Positions 8,310 to 18,713 are shown, counted from the first letter of the stretch. The stretch: 64,000 nucleotides of DNA from Sphingomonadales bacterium (GCA_009995225.1 JAACPW010000013.1:40355-104354), one strand, 5' to 3'. Numbers and translations: made by a program. Notes: generated by a model not told the origin, from the letters alone.

Positions 8310-8927
8310 TTAAAGAGCCGGGTTGGCGTAGAAATGCCAGGCAAAGATCGCCATGCTGCCGCGCTGCGGGGACCACGGTTCTGCCAGGCGGCGGGTGACG
8401 TTTTCGCCGGGACGTTCTTCCAAATGGAGCAGGCGTTTGACCCCTTCCTGCACCGCCAGATCGCCTGCGGGCCAGATGTCGGGGCGGCCTTCGGCAAACA
8501 GCAGGTAAATCTCTGCCGACCAACGCCCGATACCCTTGATCCGGGTGAGCAGCTTAATCGCTTCTTCGTCACCATCGGGCAGGGTGGCAAAATTGAGATC
8601 GCCGGAATGGACCAGTTCGCACAGGGATCGGGCATACCCCTGCTTCTGGCGCGACAATCCGCAGGCGCGCAACGTGTCGAAATCGCGCTCCAGCAGCGTC
8701 GCCGGAGCAAAATCCGCGCCCAGTTCCGCCTCCAGCTTGTTCCACACCGATGCCGCGGACGCGACCGAGACCTGCTGGCCGATGATGGTGCGCAACATGG
8801 TTGCAAATCCCGGCTCGCGGATGCGCGCATCGGGATAGCCGACCCGTTGCAAGGCAGAAGCCAACTGCGGTTCGCGCACCGCCAACGCATCCAGATCTTC
8901 ACGCAATTTTTCCGCTGTCAGGCCCAC
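8310..8927 (-). CDS. HhH-GPD DNA glycosylase, AlkA-like (DNA-3-methyladenine glycosylase II type)
   Basis: About 206 residues, lacking the N-terminal domain of E. coli AlkA. The helix-hairpin-helix LLTRIKGIGRWSAEIYLL is followed by the catalytic Asp in PAGDLAVQEG, as in AlkA/Mag enzymes that excise alkylated purines in base excision repair. The start is GTG: AGGG stands nine bases before GTG 8927, while GTG 8933, two codons earlier, is too close. The frame continues far upstream, antisense to the ferredoxin gene, which is a shadow. Confidence 0.85.
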   Translation of the reverse strand: MGLTAEKLREDLDALAVREPQLASALQRVGYPDARIREPGFATMLRTIIGQQVSVASAASVWNKLEAELGADFAPATLLERDFDTLRACGLSRQKQGYARSLCELVHSGDLNFATLPDGDEEAIKLLTRIKGIGRWSAEIYLLFAEGRPDIWPAGDLAVQEGVKRLLHLEERPGENVTRRLAEPWSPQRGSMAIFAWHFYANPAL

Positions 8928-9032
8928 TGCCACTTTCCCTAACTTGCCTTGGCCCCAAGAGTATCTTAGCAGCCCCGTGCACGTGTGAAGCGCACATTCT
9001 TGCGCCCAATAGCTCAAAAGGAACTTCGATCC

Positions 9033-9350
9033 ATGCCCAGACTGGTGGTCACCAACCGCGAAGGCGAAACCAGCGAGATTTCCGTTCAGGGCGGCCTCAC
9101 CGTGATGGAAGCGATCCGCGACAACGGGTTTGATGAACTGCTGGCGCTGTGCGGTGGTTGCTGTTCCTGCGCGACGTGCCACATTCACGTCGATCCGGCT
9201 TTTGCCGACAAGATGCCGAAGATGAGCGAAGACGAGGACGATTTGCTCGAATCCTCCGATCACCGCACCGATGCTTCGCGCCTGTCGTGCCAGATTCCGC
9301 TCACCGACGCGCTGGACGGGTTGCACGTCACTATCGCACCTGAAGACTAA
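9033..9350 (+). CDS. [2Fe-2S] ferredoxin, adrenodoxin/putidaredoxin type
   Basis: A 105-residue protein. The four cluster ligands are Cys40, Cys46 and Cys49 (spacing C-x5-C-x2-C) and Cys86 (RLSCQI), the vertebrate-type ferredoxin pattern used with P450 systems and in Fe-S or heme biogenesis. ATG 9033 follows AAAAGGAA at good distance. The acidic stretch SEDEDD after the cluster loop is the usual partner-docking surface. No P450 or reductase is adjacent, so its partner is unknown. Confidence 0.9.
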   Translation: MPRLVVTNREGETSEISVQGGLTVMEAIRDNGFDELLALCGGCCSCATCHIHVDPAFADKMPKMSEDEDDLLESSDHRTDASRLSCQIPLTDALDGLHVTIAPED

Positions 9351-9392
9351 ACTTGTTTGCGATCGCGGGCGCGTGATCCTAGGTCTACACCC

Positions 9393-10433
9393 ATGAACAT
9401 CACCCGCCCCTTTGGCGATACGCTCGCGCTCATTGGTAACACGCCCATGGTCCGCCTGGCCGGGCCCAGCGCGGCTGCTGGCTGCGACATCTATGGCAAG
9501 TGCGAATTTGCCAATCCCGGATCATCGGTGAAGGATCGCGCGGCGCTGTGGATTATCCGCGATGCGGAAGGCCGCGGCGAATTGCAGCCCGGCGGCACGG
9601 TGGTCGAAGGCACGGCGGGCAATACGGGGATCGGCGTCGCGCTGGTCGCCAATGCGCGCGGCTACAAGACCATCATCGTCATGCCCGACAACCAGTCCAA
9701 GGAAAAGATGGACACGTTGCGGGCCTTGGGGGCGGAACTGGTGCTGGTGCCGCCGACCAAGTTCGCCGACGCCGGTCACTTCGTCCACACCTCGCGCCGA
9801 TTGGCTGAGGAAACGCCCGGCGCGGTGTGGGCCAACCAGTTTGACAATATCGCTAACCGCCGCGCGCATATCGAAGGCACTGCGCCCGAAATCTGGGAGC
9901 AGCTGGGCGGGCGGGTCGATGGCTTCACCTGTGCAGCGGGCACCGGCGGGACGATTGCGGGCGTAGGTATGGGCCTCAAGGCCTTTGACGAGAACATCCG
10001 CATCGCGCTGACCGATCCGCACGGGGCGGCGCTGTTCAATTATTACGCTCATGGCGAGTTGAAGGCCGAAGGGTCTTCGGTGGCCGAGGGCATCGGGCAA
10101 GGGCGCATCACCGCGAACCTTGAAGGCGCCCCGATCGACACGCAATATCGTATCAGCGACGCCGAAGGCCTGCATTGGGTCGAGCGGCTTCTGAAGGACG
10201 AAGGGCTGTGTCTGGGCCTGTCATCGGGCATCAATGTTGCAGGCGCCATCGCGCTGGGCAAGGAACTGGTGGCGCAAGGACGCCCCAATCCGCAGGTGGT
10301 GACGATCCTGTGCGATACGGGATTCCGGTATCTGTCGACGCTCTACAACGCCGAATGGCTGGCGGCCAAAGGCCTGCCCGTGTTCGATTGGCTTGTCCGG
10401 GCGGACGAACCTGCCACTGCAGGCGAAGCGTGA
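9393..10433 (+). CDS. cysK: Cysteine synthase (O-acetylserine sulfhydrylase family)
   Basis: About 346 residues, PLP-dependent. The Schiff-base lysine is Lys47 in NPGSSVKDRA, the substrate loop is VEGTAGNTGIG and the phosphate cup AAGTGGTIAG. The family joins O-acetylserine and sulfide to cysteine; the GTAGNTG form also occurs in relatives such as cystathionine beta-synthase, so CysK is a best guess. ATG 9393 is preferred over 9357 because the latter adds a basic, unconserved-looking lead. It overlaps the next gene (GTGA), suggesting co-transcription. Its sulfide would come from the sulfite reductase cluster at 43-47 kb. Confidence 0.85.
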   Translation: MNITRPFGDTLALIGNTPMVRLAGPSAAAGCDIYGKCEFANPGSSVKDRAALWIIRDAEGRGELQPGGTVVEGTAGNTGIGVALVANARGYKTIIVMPDNQSKEKMDTLRALGAELVLVPPTKFADAGHFVHTSRRLAEETPGAVWANQFDNIANRRAHIEGTAPEIWEQLGGRVDGFTCAAGTGGTIAGVGMGLKAFDENIRIALTDPHGAALFNYYAHGELKAEGSSVAEGIGQGRITANLEGAPIDTQYRISDAEGLHWVERLLKDEGLCLGLSSGINVAGAIALGKELVAQGRPNPQVVTILCDTGFRYLSTLYNAEWLAAKGLPVFDWLVRADEPATAGEA

Positions 10434-10837
10434 GCCGGCCGTCGCTGCTCGACCGGGTGCGCCGGATAAACCAGCGCAGTCTGTTCGGCCCTGGCGTGCG
10501 CCGTTTCGTCAATTCGCCGCAGAACCCCGGTGAGACCGAAGAAATCTCCACCGCCCGGCAGACCCGCAACGAGGCGGTGCAGCGTCTTCAGGTCGGGACG
10601 TTCGGCATCGGGGCAATGGTGCTGCTGGTGGGACTTGCGAGCATTATCGGCGGACAGGCGGATATGAACGAAGAACGCGCCGTTCCCGAAGCCGCCCCTA
10701 CCACGGAACCGAAGCCTACACCCTCGCAGGCCAACCCGCTTGCCGATGCAGGCGTGGTGCCGGATATTGCCGCCGAGCCGAGCGCATCGCCTTCGCCCCC
10801 GCCAAACCCTTCCGGCAATGACACGCCCGAAGAATAG
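10430..10837 (+). CDS. Small single-pass membrane protein, unknown function
   Basis: 135 residues from GTG 10430, whose codon overlaps the cysteine synthase stop (GTGA). A basic, Arg-rich N-terminus (probably cytoplasmic) is followed by one transmembrane helix near residues 56-75 (TFGIGAMVLLVGLASIIGG) and a Pro/Glu-rich, low-complexity tail, probably periplasmic. The 3' end overlaps the next gene by 20 bases. I do not recognise the family. Confidence 0.65.
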   Translation: MSRPSLLDRVRRINQRSLFGPGVRRFVNSPQNPGETEEISTARQTRNEAVQRLQVGTFGIGAMVLLVGLASIIGGQADMNEERAVPEAAPTTEPKPTPSQANPLADAGVVPDIAAEPSASPSPPPNPSGNDTPEE

Positions 10838-11603
10838 GCACGTCGCCGCCGCATTGCTGGCAGGGGTGCTGGGTCTGACCGCCTGCGGGAGCGCGCCTGC
10901 TCCGCCCGCGGCGCCGGAAAGCCCCGCGCCTGCTGCCAGCCTGGGATTGATGACCAGCCTGCCGCTTTACTGGCCACTTGGCGCTGCGGTGGGCGACATT
11001 GCAGCCGGGCGCGCTGAGCCGCCGTGGCAACGTGCCGCATTGGAGCAGGGCTTCGCGCTGGAGCCGCTCGATACGCTGTCGCCCATTCCCGCGCTTTCCC
11101 CGGACAACCCGGACCTTGATCCCCTCGCCAATCTCACGCGGCTTGCCATTATCCAGCCGCGCGGGTTTTCGCCTGCCGACAATGTCGCGCTGGATACCTG
11201 GGTGCGGGCGGGCGGGCGATTGTTGCTGGTGCTCGATCCCGCGCTGACCGGACATTACGATTTGCCCCTGGGCGATCCGCGCCTGCCGAGCAGGGGCGCG
11301 CTGATCCCGCCGGTGGTGGCACGTTGGGGTATGGCGATCCGGTTTGATGACGCGCAAAGCAGCAAGCTGGTCGACGCATCACTTGGCGGGACGTGGCTGC
11401 CGCTGGTGTTGAGCGGCGAGGTGACAATCATCGATCCCGAAGCGGCCGACTGCACCCTGCTGGCTTCTGCGGCGGCCGCGCGTTGCGCGGTGGGCGAAGG
11501 CCAGGTGACGCTGATTGCCGATGCCGCCATCTTTGAGCACCCTGAACTTGCCGGAGAAGGCGGCGCAGCCTTGAACGCCGTGATCCGGCAGGCGCTCAAA
11601 TGA
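10818..11603 (+). CDS. Lipoprotein, DUF4350-like
   Basis: About 261 residues from ATG 10818, chosen because it gives a lipoprotein signal peptide with lipobox LTAC (Cys23) followed by a Pro/Ala linker. The middle segment PRGFSPADNVALDTWVRAGGRLLLVLDP resembles the glutamine-amidotransferase-like fold of DUF4350/GldG-type periplasmic proteins found with ABC transporters. No transporter is adjacent. It is coupled by overlap to the small membrane protein before it, and is the last gene before the dcw cluster. Confidence 0.65.
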   Translation: MTRPKNRHVAAALLAGVLGLTACGSAPAPPAAPESPAPAASLGLMTSLPLYWPLGAAVGDIAAGRAEPPWQRAALEQGFALEPLDTLSPIPALSPDNPDLDPLANLTRLAIIQPRGFSPADNVALDTWVRAGGRLLLVLDPALTGHYDLPLGDPRLPSRGALIPPVVARWGMAIRFDDAQSSKLVDASLGGTWLPLVLSGEVTIIDPEAADCTLLASAAAARCAVGEGQVTLIADAAIFEHPELAGEGGAALNAVIRQALK

Positions 11604-11987
11604 GCCAGCACGGGAAAACACGGGACGAACGGGACTCGGAGTCGTACCGCGTTGGGGATGATGCGGGAAATGCCGGATTTTCGGCGTAATCTGGCGCTTT
11701 TTCGGTGACTTGCGGGGTGGCATTCAAATCGAGGGAAGTCAGAGAGAATAATTAAATCAGATAGTTACCAAGTTTTCCCGCACTTTCCCCGAAAATTCCC
11801 TTCCAAACCCGGTCCATCCCCGATATTAGCGGGGTCCATCAGATATGCCTGTCTGTTTCGCGTTCGACTGGTGGGGTCGGCGCACCGGTTCCGCATGCCT
11901 GCGGCCGGGGCAGGGAGGGCGTGTCTCATTATCACGCAGCGCATCCCGAGGGGCGCGCTGCACGGGGCAAAAGGGGATTGCAGGCAC
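11604..11987 (+). promoter_or_regulatory. 384-base region upstream of mraZ with two phased repeat sets (candidate MraZ operators)
   Basis: No convincing gene lies here. CGGGA occurs three times at 11611, 11621 and 11630 (periods 10 and 9), and TTCCC, i.e. GGGAA on the other strand, three times at 11775, 11785 and 11796 (periods 10 and 11). MraZ of E. coli binds direct TGGG repeats with about one helical turn spacing in front of its own gene, so either set could be its operator. The cluster promoter should also be here, but I see no clear -35/-10 pair. Confidence 0.45.
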
Positions 11988-12482
11988 GTGTCTGCTTTTG
12001 GAGGATATAACGGCCAAGCTTACTCGCCCGCGGGCGAGAAGGGCCGCTTTGTCCTTCCGCCCGCCTTCCGCAAGGCCGTGAAGGAGAGCTCCGGGGGCAA
12101 CCGCACGCTGTGCCTTGCCGCGCATGGCAAGTTCGATTGCCTCATCGGTTTCGGCACCTCGCGTATCGAAAAGCTCAACGAACTGCTTGATCGTGAGGAA
12201 GAACGCGCGATCCGGCTGGCCGACACCAGCTTTGACCGCGATGTGCGTGCCGGACAATTGTTCGGATATGAAATGCTGCCCTTCGATGACAGCGGCCGAT
12301 TTGTCATGCCCGAGCATCTGCGCGATCTCGGCATGGTCGATGACGGCCTGTATTTTCAGGGCGCGGGCGAGTTCTTCTTTGTCTGGAACCCCGAACAGCT
12401 CGGCCGGCTCGGCGCCGAATGGCGCGGCGCGCAAGCTGCCTGTGCCAAGTTGCTCGCCGCCGCCAAGAAGGGTGCCGCATGA
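11988..12482 (+). CDS. mraZ: Transcriptional regulator MraZ
   Basis: 164 residues with two SpoVT/AbrB-like (MraZ) repeats: the first around [13 protein letters not shown], the second around [14 protein letters not shown]. MraZ forms a ring and represses the dcw operon by binding phased repeats upstream of itself. GTG 11988 was chosen because AAAAGGGG lies about ten bases upstream; an in-frame ATG at 11871 would add about 39 residues not expected in the family. It is the first gene of the cluster and overlaps rsmH by four bases. Confidence 0.92.
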   Translation: MSAFGGYNGQAYSPAGEKGRFVLPPAFRKAVKESSGGNRTLCLAAHGKFDCLIGFGTSRIEKLNELLDREEERAIRLADTSFDRDVRAGQLFGYEMLPFDDSGRFVMPEHLRDLGMVDDGLYFQGAGEFFFVWNPEQLGRLGAEWRGAQAACAKLLAAAKKGAA

Positions 12483-13423
12483 TGCACGGCGCTCCGCACA
12501 TCCCCGTGTTGCTCGACGAAGTGGTCGCCGCGCTCGCGCCCCATCCCGGCATGACCATTGTCGATGCGACCTTCGGTGCAGGTGGCTACACCACCGCGCT
12601 GCTGGAGGCCGGGGCGACCGTGCATGCCTTCGACCGCGATCCCGATGCGATTGCTGCAGGCCAGGCGCTGGTCCAGCGGTTTGATGGCCGCCTTGTGCTG
12701 CATCCGGCGCGTTTTTCCGCCATGCGCGCCGAACTTGCCGCGATCGGAATCGACACCGTCGATGCCGTGGTCATGGATATCGGCGTATCATCGATGCAGC
12801 TTGACCAGGGCGAGCGCGGCTTTGCCTTCATGCATGACGGCCCGCTCGACATGCGCATGAGCCGTGACGGCGAAAGCGCCGCCGATTTTCTCAACACCGC
12901 AGATGAAGAAGCGATCGCCAACGTGATCTACCTCTACGGCGAAGAGCGCCAGTCGCGCCGCGTAGCCCGCGCCATCGTTGCCGCACGGCCGCTGACCACC
13001 ACCGGTGAACTGGCCCGCGTGGTGCGCCGCGCGCTGGGCCACAAGCCGCACGACAAGAAAGACCCCGCCACCCGCACTTTTCAGGCGGTGCGGATCCATG
13101 TGAACGATGAGTTGGGTGAACTGGACGCTGGTCTCGCCGCGGCTGAAGCCTTGCTGCCTGAAGGCGGCGTGCTGGCAGTGGTCAGCTTCCACAGCCTCGA
13201 AGACCGCATCGTGAAGCAATTCTTGCGTACGGCCAGCGGCGCGGGCCGCTCGGTCTCGCGGCACCTCCCCGGGGAAATCCCCGGCCCTGCGCCTACCTTC
13301 GCGCAAGTGTCCAAGGCTATTCGTCCGTCAGACGCCGAAATTGCCCGCAACCCCCGCGCCCGTTCATCAACCTTGCGCCATGCGACCCGCACCGGCGCTT
13401 CTCCCAGGAGCCAAGCCGCATGA
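12479..13423 (+). CDS. rsmH: 16S rRNA m4C1402 methyltransferase RsmH (MraW)
   Basis: About 314 residues. The SAM-binding motif [10 protein letters not shown] is near residue 30, and the family signatures [40 protein letters not shown] and [13 protein letters not shown] are all present. It methylates N4 of C1402 in the ribosomal P site. ATG 12479 overlaps the mraZ stop (ATGATG; 12482 is an alternative start), and its own stop overlaps ftsL, showing translational coupling. Confidence 0.95.
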   Translation: MMHGAPHIPVLLDEVVAALAPHPGMTIVDATFGAGGYTTALLEAGATVHAFDRDPDAIAAGQALVQRFDGRLVLHPARFSAMRAELAAIGIDTVDAVVMDIGVSSMQLDQGERGFAFMHDGPLDMRMSRDGESAADFLNTADEEAIANVIYLYGEERQSRRVARAIVAARPLTTTGELARVVRRALGHKPHDKKDPATRTFQAVRIHVNDELGELDAGLAAAEALLPEGGVLAVVSFHSLEDRIVKQFLRTASGAGRSVSRHLPGEIPGPAPTFAQVSKAIRPSDAEIARNPRARSSTLRHATRTGASPRSQAA

Positions 13424-13977
13424 TGAACCGCTCTCAGGCCCGATCGCTCGGCTGGGCCGCTGTTCTGGCGGTCTGTTTTGCGCTGGTGGTAGTGCTCAGC
13501 TTCAAGGTGCATGCGGTGCGCAGCGAGGTGCTGCTGGCCGAGCGCGAGCTGATTGCGCTCCAGCGGGAGACGCTCCTGCTCGAAACCGAGTTCGAAACCC
13601 GTTCAAGCCAGCGCCAGCTGGCCGAATGGAATACGGTCGAATTCGGTTATGAAGCGCCGCGCGCGGGGCAGTTCCTCGAAGCCGAACGGCAGCTTGCCAG
13701 TCTTGGTGAAACGCTCGGCCCCGATGCGCCTTCGCCGATCCGGCTGGCCCGTGCCGAAACCACCGATATGGCCGAAGCCGTCAGCGATGCCCCGATGCGC
13801 TCGCCGGTTTCGGGCGCGACGGTAACACTCGCCTCCGCCTCCAGCGAGAAGGACGCCGGCGAAGTGTTCGCCGAAGCCTTCGGAGACTTCCTGATCGAAG
13901 CCTCGCCGATCCGGCCAGCGCGGGCCGAGACGCCCAGGGCCTCCGTCAAGACATTCGCGGCCGGAACCGGCGAATGA
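13420..13977 (+). CDS. ftsL: Cell division protein FtsL-like
   Basis: 185 residues: a short cytoplasmic N-terminus, one transmembrane helix at about residues 12-29 and a heptad-like coiled coil ([24 protein letters not shown]). This is the FtsL plan; FtsL bridges FtsQ/B and FtsW/I at the division site. The call rests on topology and on the position between rsmH and ftsI. The C-terminal tail of about 100 residues, rich in Ala, Ser and Glu, is longer than in E. coli FtsL (121 residues). Overlaps both neighbours by four bases. Confidence 0.85.
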   Translation: MMNRSQARSLGWAAVLAVCFALVVVLSFKVHAVRSEVLLAERELIALQRETLLLETEFETRSSQRQLAEWNTVEFGYEAPRAGQFLEAERQLASLGETLGPDAPSPIRLARAETTDMAEAVSDAPMRSPVSGATVTLASASSEKDAGEVFAEAFGDFLIEASPIRPARAETPRASVKTFAAGTGE

Positions 13978-15710
13978 ATATGATGGCGGCCTCGTTTGCC
14001 GCACGTGTTGCCACCCCCGTCATTCCTGTTGGTCGCCTGCCAAGCGTCGGCCTGCGCCAGCAATTGCTGTGGACGGCGCGGGTGCGGGTGCTGTGGCTGC
14101 TTGGCGGATTTGCCTTGATCGCATTGATTGCGTTGCTGCGGATCGCTTCGCTGGGCTTTGCCGGACAGGCCCCGCAGCGCACCAGCATGGAAGACGCGCT
14201 GCTGCCGCCGCGCGGCGAGATTACGGATCGCAACGGTGCCCCGCTTGCGCGGGCTTTCCCGGCCTATGCCCTGTGGTTCGAACCCCGCGCGATGGGCGAT
14301 ACCGGCGCGCCGTTGGTGCGTTCGCCCGAGCAAGTGGCAAGCGATCTGAAGGGCATTTTCCCCGATATCGACGAAGCGCGCATGGCGCGCCGCTTGGCCT
14401 CGGGCCGTCCGGGCTATCTGCGCCGCCGTATCCTGCCCGAAGAAGCCAACCGTGTTTTCGGCCTGGGCGAGATCGCGCTGGAAATTCCCCGCGAAACCGA
14501 TCGCTATTATCCGCAAGGCACGCTTGCCGCGCATGTGCTGGGCTATGTGGTCGAGGACGAAGGCGGCAAGATCGGCATGGAAGAGGTGCTCGAAAAGCAG
14601 CTCAGCCACCCTGACACCCGCAGCGCGCCCGTGGCGCTGTCGATCGACGTGCGGGCCCAGGGCGCGCTGGAAGACGAACTGCGCCGCGGGATGCTTGCCA
14701 CCAATGCGATCGGTGCAGCGGGCATTGTGCTCGATGTGGACACCGGTGAGGTGATGGCGCTGGCGAGCCTGCCCGAATTCGATCCCAACACCGCCGGGGC
14801 GGCCGGGGCAAAAAACGTGTTCAATCGCGCCACCAACGGCGTCTTTGAACTTGGCTCCACCTTCAAGCCGTTGAGCATTGCCGCTGCCATTGATGCAGGC
14901 GTGGTGCGCGATCTTGGCAAGTCGTGGGATGCCACCCCGATTGCGGTCGGGCGCCGTTCAATCAAGGATCTGAAATCCAAAGGCGCGACGCTGAATGTGC
15001 CGCAAGCGCTGGTCTATTCCTCCAACACCGTGACAGCGCGGGTGGCCGATGCGCTGGGGGCGGAACGCCTGCGCAAGGTCATGATCGATCTGGGCATGGA
15101 CCGCCGCCCCTTCATCGAACTGCCCGCCAAGGGCAAGCCCATTTGGCCGCAGGGCCCGTGGAGCCGTGTGACCAACATGACCGTCAGCTACGGCCACGGC
15201 CTCGCTGTGACGCCACTGCATTTGGCGAGCGCTTATGCCGCAATGGTCAATGGCGGGATCTGGCGTCCGGCAACGCTGCGCAAGATTGCGGCGCGGGATG
15301 TGCCGCGCGGGCGGCGGGTGTTCAAGGAATCGACTTCGCACCGGATGCGCCAGATGCTGCGCATGATCTCGCTTTACGGTACAGGCAAGAACGCCGATGC
15401 TGTCGGATACCGGGTCGGCGGCAAGACGGGATCGGCGGAAAAGGCCGGAGCGGGCGGGTACAACAAGACCTCGCTGGTGTCCTCTTTTGCAGCCGCCTTC
15501 CCGCTGGATGCGCCACGTTACGTGGTGGTGGTGGTGCTGGACGAGCCCAAGGGCACGGTGGCGAGCAGCTTCCAGCGCACCGCCGGTTACACCGCAGCGC
15601 CGGTTGTCGGCCGGCTCGTGCCGCGCATCGGTCCGATGCTGGGCGTGCAGCCCGATGAAAGCCGCGATGTCGATATTTCCGATTTGCGCTATCTGGTCGA
15701 CAAGCACTGA
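13974..15710 (+). CDS. ftsI: Septal peptidoglycan transpeptidase FtsI (PBP3)
   Basis: 578 residues, class B penicillin-binding protein. One transmembrane anchor at about 36-58, a pedestal domain, then the transpeptidase domain with STFK at 295-298 (nucleophile Ser295), SSN at 349-351 and KTGS at 484-487. It cross-links septal peptidoglycan with FtsW. The start overlaps ftsL by four bases, and its stop shares one base with the murE start. Confidence 0.95.
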   Translation: MNMMAASFAARVATPVIPVGRLPSVGLRQQLLWTARVRVLWLLGGFALIALIALLRIASLGFAGQAPQRTSMEDALLPPRGEITDRNGAPLARAFPAYALWFEPRAMGDTGAPLVRSPEQVASDLKGIFPDIDEARMARRLASGRPGYLRRRILPEEANRVFGLGEIALEIPRETDRYYPQGTLAAHVLGYVVEDEGGKIGMEEVLEKQLSHPDTRSAPVALSIDVRAQGALEDELRRGMLATNAIGAAGIVLDVDTGEVMALASLPEFDPNTAGAAGAKNVFNRATNGVFELGSTFKPLSIAAAIDAGVVRDLGKSWDATPIAVGRRSIKDLKSKGATLNVPQALVYSSNTVTARVADALGAERLRKVMIDLGMDRRPFIELPAKGKPIWPQGPWSRVTNMTVSYGHGLAVTPLHLASAYAAMVNGGIWRPATLRKIAARDVPRGRRVFKESTSHRMRQMLRMISLYGTGKNADAVGYRVGGKTGSAEKAGAGGYNKTSLVSSFAAAFPLDAPRYVVVVVLDEPKGTVASSFQRTAGYTAAPVVGRLVPRIGPMLGVQPDESRDVDISDLRYLVDKH

Positions 15711-17185
15711 TGCGACTGGCGGAACTTATGGAAAGCGCCGGGATTGCTGCCAGCGACGCTGGCGATCGGTCCGTCACCGGCTTTGCAATCGACCATCGCA
15801 AGGTCGCCCCCGGCACAGTGTTCGGCGCCTTTCAGGGCGCGGCGGTTAATGGGGAAGGTTTTATCCCGGACGCCGTTGCGGCAGGCGCGATTGCTGTGGT
15901 GGCACGGCCCGAAGCGGTCGTCGACGGCGCGCTTCACATTGCCGACGCAAACCCGCGCCGAGCCTTCGCGCGATTGGCCGCAGAGTTCTTCAGCCCGGTT
16001 CCTGACACCATCGTTGCGGTGACGGGGACCAACGGGAAGACCTCCTGCGTCGAGATGACCCGCCAGTTGTGGCGCATGGCGGGCGAACGCGCGGCGAGCA
16101 TCGGCACGCTGGGCGTCACCACCCCCGATGGCTCGGTATCGACCGGATTGACTACGCCGGACATTGTCACATTCCTCGCCAATATGAGCGGGCTGGCACG
16201 CGAAGGCGTTACCCATGTCGCCTATGAGGCTTCGAGCCATGGCCTCTCGCAATATCGCAACGAAGGCCTGCGCGTCGCAGCCAGTGCGTTCACCAATTTC
16301 AGCCGCGACCACCTCGATTATCACGGCACGATGGCGGAATATTTTGCAGCCAAGATGCGGCTGTTCACGCAGGTCGTTGCGCCCGGTAGTCCGGCCATTA
16401 TCCACGACGCGGGCGACGGATCGGAATGGACCGCCAAGGCGATTGCAGAGGCTCGGGCGAGGGGTCTCGAGGTGTTGACCGTGGGCGAGGGCGGCACTTT
16501 CCTGCGCCTTGCTGCGCGTGAACCCGGCCAGCTTGGCCAGACGCTTACCATCGAACATGCAGGCGAAACGCGGAAGGTGAACCTCCCGCTGATCGGGGCC
16601 TATCAGGCAGCCAATGCGCTGGTATCGGCAGGGCTGGCGCTGGCGACCGGCGTGTCGGCATCCAGCGTATTCGATGCGCTCACCCGGCTCCAGCCGGTGC
16701 GCGGACGGCTGGAGCGTGCCGCGCTCAATTCCGCAGGCGCCCCCGTCTATGTCGATTATGCCCATACGCCCGATGCGCTCGATGCTGCGATTGCCGCGCT
16801 GCGCCCGCACGTTGCGAATGGTGGGCGACTGATCGTGGTGTTCGGCGCAGGCGGCGACCGTGATGTCGGCAAGCGCCCGCAAATGGGCGAAGTCGCCACA
16901 CGTTCGGCCGATCTTGTCATCGTAACGGACGACAATCCCCGCAGCGAAGATCCCGCTACAATCCGCGCCGCGATTTTGGCCGGAGCAGGCGGGAACGCCC
17001 GCGAAATTGGCGACCGCCGCGCCGCGATTGCCGCCGCAGTTGGGGATGCAGGTCCAAGCGATATTGTGCTGATTGCGGGCAAAGGCCACGAACAGGGACA
17101 GATATTCGGGTCAGGAGATACCATGCGGATCGAAGCTTTCGACGATGTCGAAGTCGCGCGCGAATGTGCAGGAGGCCAGTGCTGA
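15710..17185 (+). CDS. murE: UDP-MurNAc-tripeptide synthetase MurE (meso-diaminopimelate adding)
   Basis: 491 residues. The ATP loop is GTNGKT (Lys110). The substrate signature DNPR at 408-411 (DDNPRSEDP) marks the enzyme that adds meso-diaminopimelate rather than lysine, as expected of a Gram-negative wall. Cytoplasmic Mur ligase, third amino acid of the stem peptide. The start is joined to the ftsI stop (TGATG) and its stop to the murF start in the same way. Confidence 0.95.
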   Translation: MRLAELMESAGIAASDAGDRSVTGFAIDHRKVAPGTVFGAFQGAAVNGEGFIPDAVAAGAIAVVARPEAVVDGALHIADANPRRAFARLAAEFFSPVPDTIVAVTGTNGKTSCVEMTRQLWRMAGERAASIGTLGVTTPDGSVSTGLTTPDIVTFLANMSGLAREGVTHVAYEASSHGLSQYRNEGLRVAASAFTNFSRDHLDYHGTMAEYFAAKMRLFTQVVAPGSPAIIHDAGDGSEWTAKAIAEARARGLEVLTVGEGGTFLRLAAREPGQLGQTLTIEHAGETRKVNLPLIGAYQAANALVSAGLALATGVSASSVFDALTRLQPVRGRLERAALNSAGAPVYVDYAHTPDALDAAIAALRPHVANGGRLIVVFGAGGDRDVGKRPQMGEVATRSADLVIVTDDNPRSEDPATIRAAILAGAGGNAREIGDRRAAIAAAVGDAGPSDIVLIAGKGHEQGQIFGSGDTMRIEAFDDVEVARECAGGQC

Positions 17186-18681
17186 TGAACGCGCCGATTG
17201 CTCATCCGATGCTGCACCAGTGGCCGGTCACGCTCCGCGATTCCTTGCGTCAGGCGTTGTGGACAGCCAGCGAAATCGAAGCCGCCACCGGCGGCATTGC
17301 CAGCCATGATTTCGAAGCCGCCGGGATCGAGATGGACTCGCGCGATGTGAAGCCCGGGGATGTGTTCGTCGCGCTTCAGGGCGAGGCAACGGACGGGCAC
17401 CGCTTCATCGACACAGCCTTTGCCAAGGGTGCGGTTGCGGCCATCGTGGACCGTCCGGTCGACTACCCTCATGTGCTGGTCAAGGATACGACCAGGGCGC
17501 TCCACGATCTTGCCCACGCCGCGCGTGACCGGGCGGTGGAGTCGGTGCGGATCGGCATCACCGGATCGGTTGGCAAAACGGGTGTGAAAGAGGCGATCTT
17601 CGCCTGCTTGGACCGGGCAAGCCGGGGCGCCGCGCACCGGAGTGTTCGCAGTTACAACAATCACGTGGGCGTGCCTCTCAGCCTCGCACGGATGCCCGCT
17701 CGCGCGAAATTCGGTGTGTTTGAAATGGGCATGAACCATGCGGGTGAAATCGCGCCGCTGTCGGCCCATGTGCAGCCCCACGTGGCGCTGATCACCACAA
17801 TCGCGCCTGCGCATATCGAGAACCTGGGTAGCCTTGCGGCGATTGCGGATGAAAAGGCGCAGATTTTCACCAGCCTCGTTCCCGGCGGGGTCGCGATCAT
17901 TCCGGCGGACAGCGAATGGACCGAACGCTTGATCGGCCATGCCATGGCTTGCGGGGCGAAGGTTATCACGTTCGGACGTGCGAAAAGCGCAGATGTGCGG
18001 TTGCTGGATGCAATTCCGGCGGCGGGGGGTACAGGTTCACTTGTCACGGCAGATCTGGGCGACCGGCGCATTTGCTACACCATCGCCGAGCCCGGTGAGC
18101 ACTGGATCGTCAATTCGCTTGGCGTCCTGGCCGCCGCGCGGGCGGCAGGCAGCGATCTGGCCAGCGCAGGCCTTGCGCTGGCGGAAATGGGCGGTTTGAA
18201 GGGTCGGGGCGCGCGCCACACCATCATTTTGCCTGCCGGCGGCGCTGCTGTGCTGATCGATGAAAGCTACAACGCCAATCCGGCATCAATGCGCGCGACA
18301 TTGAAAACGCTGAAACAGACGCCCGCCACCCGCCGGATTGCAGTGCTTGGCAGCATGAAGGAACTGGGCGACTTTGCCGAAGGCTTCCATCGTCAGCTGG
18401 CCGAGCCGATTGCCGAGGCTGACGTGACGCACGCAATCCTTGTCGGACCCGAGATGCGCGCCCTTGCCGACGAGTTGGGGAAAGCCGCATCGCACCCGCT
18501 TGGCAATGCCGTCACCTTCGCGCATTGCGAGGGGCCGACCGAAGCGATTGCGGCGCTCGGGCAATTCGGACTTGCGCATGATGATGCGGTGCTGGTCAAG
18601 GGATCCAATTCGGTGGGCTTGGGCCGACTGGTATCGCATTTTACCGAAGCTGCCTCTGCACCAAGCGTAACCGGAGGCTGA
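17185..18681 (+). CDS. murF: UDP-MurNAc-pentapeptide synthetase MurF
   Basis: About 498 residues, adding D-Ala-D-Ala to the stem peptide. The ATP loop is GITGSVGKT (Lys131), then [22 protein letters not shown] and [11 protein letters not shown], all MurF hallmarks. ATG 17185 was chosen because GGAGG stands nine bases before it and it overlaps the murE stop by one base; ATG 17164 lies inside murE. Confidence 0.95.
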   Translation: MNAPIAHPMLHQWPVTLRDSLRQALWTASEIEAATGGIASHDFEAAGIEMDSRDVKPGDVFVALQGEATDGHRFIDTAFAKGAVAAIVDRPVDYPHVLVKDTTRALHDLAHAARDRAVESVRIGITGSVGKTGVKEAIFACLDRASRGAAHRSVRSYNNHVGVPLSLARMPARAKFGVFEMGMNHAGEIAPLSAHVQPHVALITTIAPAHIENLGSLAAIADEKAQIFTSLVPGGVAIIPADSEWTERLIGHAMACGAKVITFGRAKSADVRLLDAIPAAGGTGSLVTADLGDRRICYTIAEPGEHWIVNSLGVLAAARAAGSDLASAGLALAEMGGLKGRGARHTIILPAGGAAVLIDESYNANPASMRATLKTLKQTPATRRIAVLGSMKELGDFAEGFHRQLAEPIAEADVTHAILVGPEMRALADELGKAASHPLGNAVTFAHCEGPTEAIAALGQFGLAHDDAVLVKGSNSVGLGRLVSHFTEAASAPSVTGG

Positions 18682-18713
18682 GGCCAGGCCGAAGGACGCC
18701 AAAGGACGATTCC

